A stretch of DNA of 16,599 nt from DATKFM01 sp035544395 (GTDB taxonomy: Bacteria; Pseudomonadota; Alphaproteobacteria; Dongiales; Dongiaceae): contig DATKFM010000244.1 in NCBI GenBank assembly GCA_035544395.1, positions 1 through 16,599 of the forward strand, given 5' to 3'. Each line of letters starts with the position of its first letter. Positions within the stretch are counted from its first letter, which is position 1. The position numbers were made by a program, and so were the translations under genes. The notes below the pieces were generated by a model that was not told the origin of the DNA, ran no database searches, and worked only from the letters and a program-made list of their open reading frames with translations. This document shows, in pieces, positions 16,433-16,599 of the stretch.

Positions 16433-16599
16433 ATGCTCATGTCCACCACCCCGACCTTCGAAGGCAGGCGCATCCGCGAGTATCACGGCGTGGTCAGTGG
16501 CGACGCGATCATCGGCGTGAATATCTTCCGCGACCTGTTCGCGCGGGTGCGCGACATCATCGGCGGCCGCGCCGCCGGCTATGAGCAGGCGCTGCAGGA
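16433..16599 (+). CDS. YbjQ/UPF0145 family protein, N-terminal part only
   Basis: The frame starts at ATG 16433 with GGAG 7 bases upstream and continues to the window edge (55 codons visible). The product begins MLMSTTPTFEGRRIREYHG and continues through VVSGDAIIGVNIFRDLFARVRDIIGGRAAGYEQAL split across the family's conserved core. TTPT(x)EG, I-x-E-Y-x-G-V-V, GxNIFRDLF and DIxGGR-x-x-x-YE are hallmarks of the YbjQ/UPF0145 (DUF74) family, roughly 100-residue proteins that form pentamers. The function is not established; some databases call them heavy-metal-binding on weak grounds. About half of the expected protein is visible. Confidence 0.9.
   Translation, partial: MLMSTTPTFEGRRIREYHGVVSGDAIIGVNIFRDLFARVRDIIGGRAAGYEQALQ

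Overview
The window looks like a chromosomal segment of a GC-rich alphaproteobacterium, probably from or near the Rhodospirillales. Third codon positions are strongly G/C. The order DUF1674 (SDHAF4-like) / htpX / rsmB / rpe / heparinase-II/III / purH is, as I recall, a housekeeping arrangement of that class. This placement rests on protein families and synteny, not on a marker gene such as 16S rRNA. I see no rRNA, tRNA, CRISPR array, phage gene or transposase.

Left part (1-2896): a minus-strand pair, a MocR/PdxR-type regulator and a redoxin + 2OG-Fe(II) oxygenase-type protein that runs off the left edge. The pair overlaps by 4 bases (ATGA). Divergent from it on the plus strand is a flavin-binding protein of the pyridoxamine-phosphate-oxidase fold. 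An 11-bp perfect inverted repeat in the shared promoter region closely resembles published PdxR/MocR operators.

Middle (2897-8194): a 66-residue stand-alone ClpX-type zinc finger and a DUF1674 protein on the minus strand. They are divergent from htpX (membrane protease), rsmB (16S rRNA m5C methyltransferase, TTG start), rpe (ribulose-phosphate 3-epimerase) and a heparinase-II/III-like protein, all on the plus strand. Rpe and the heparinase-like gene overlap by 4 bases (GTGA).

Right part (8204-16599): a minus-strand TviB/WbpA-type nucleotide-sugar dehydrogenase sits between the heparinase-like gene and purH. PurH is followed 10 bases later by a two-domain flavin oxidoreductase of the dienoyl-CoA reductase/trimethylamine dehydrogenase type that lacks several canonical residues. 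Next come a small membrane-anchored hypothetical protein and an UMF1/Atg22-type MFS transporter (both minus), a NylB-like serine hydrolase (plus), an intergenic palindromic repeat of about 116 bp, and the start of a YbjQ/UPF0145 protein cut by the right edge.

Most of the window is ordinary housekeeping and catabolic sequence, and I do not see a clear new multi-gene system. The best candidates for follow-up are the free-standing ClpX-type zinc finger, the flavin oxidoreductase without its active-site His pair, and the MocR / redoxin-oxygenase / PNPOx-fold module with its operator.
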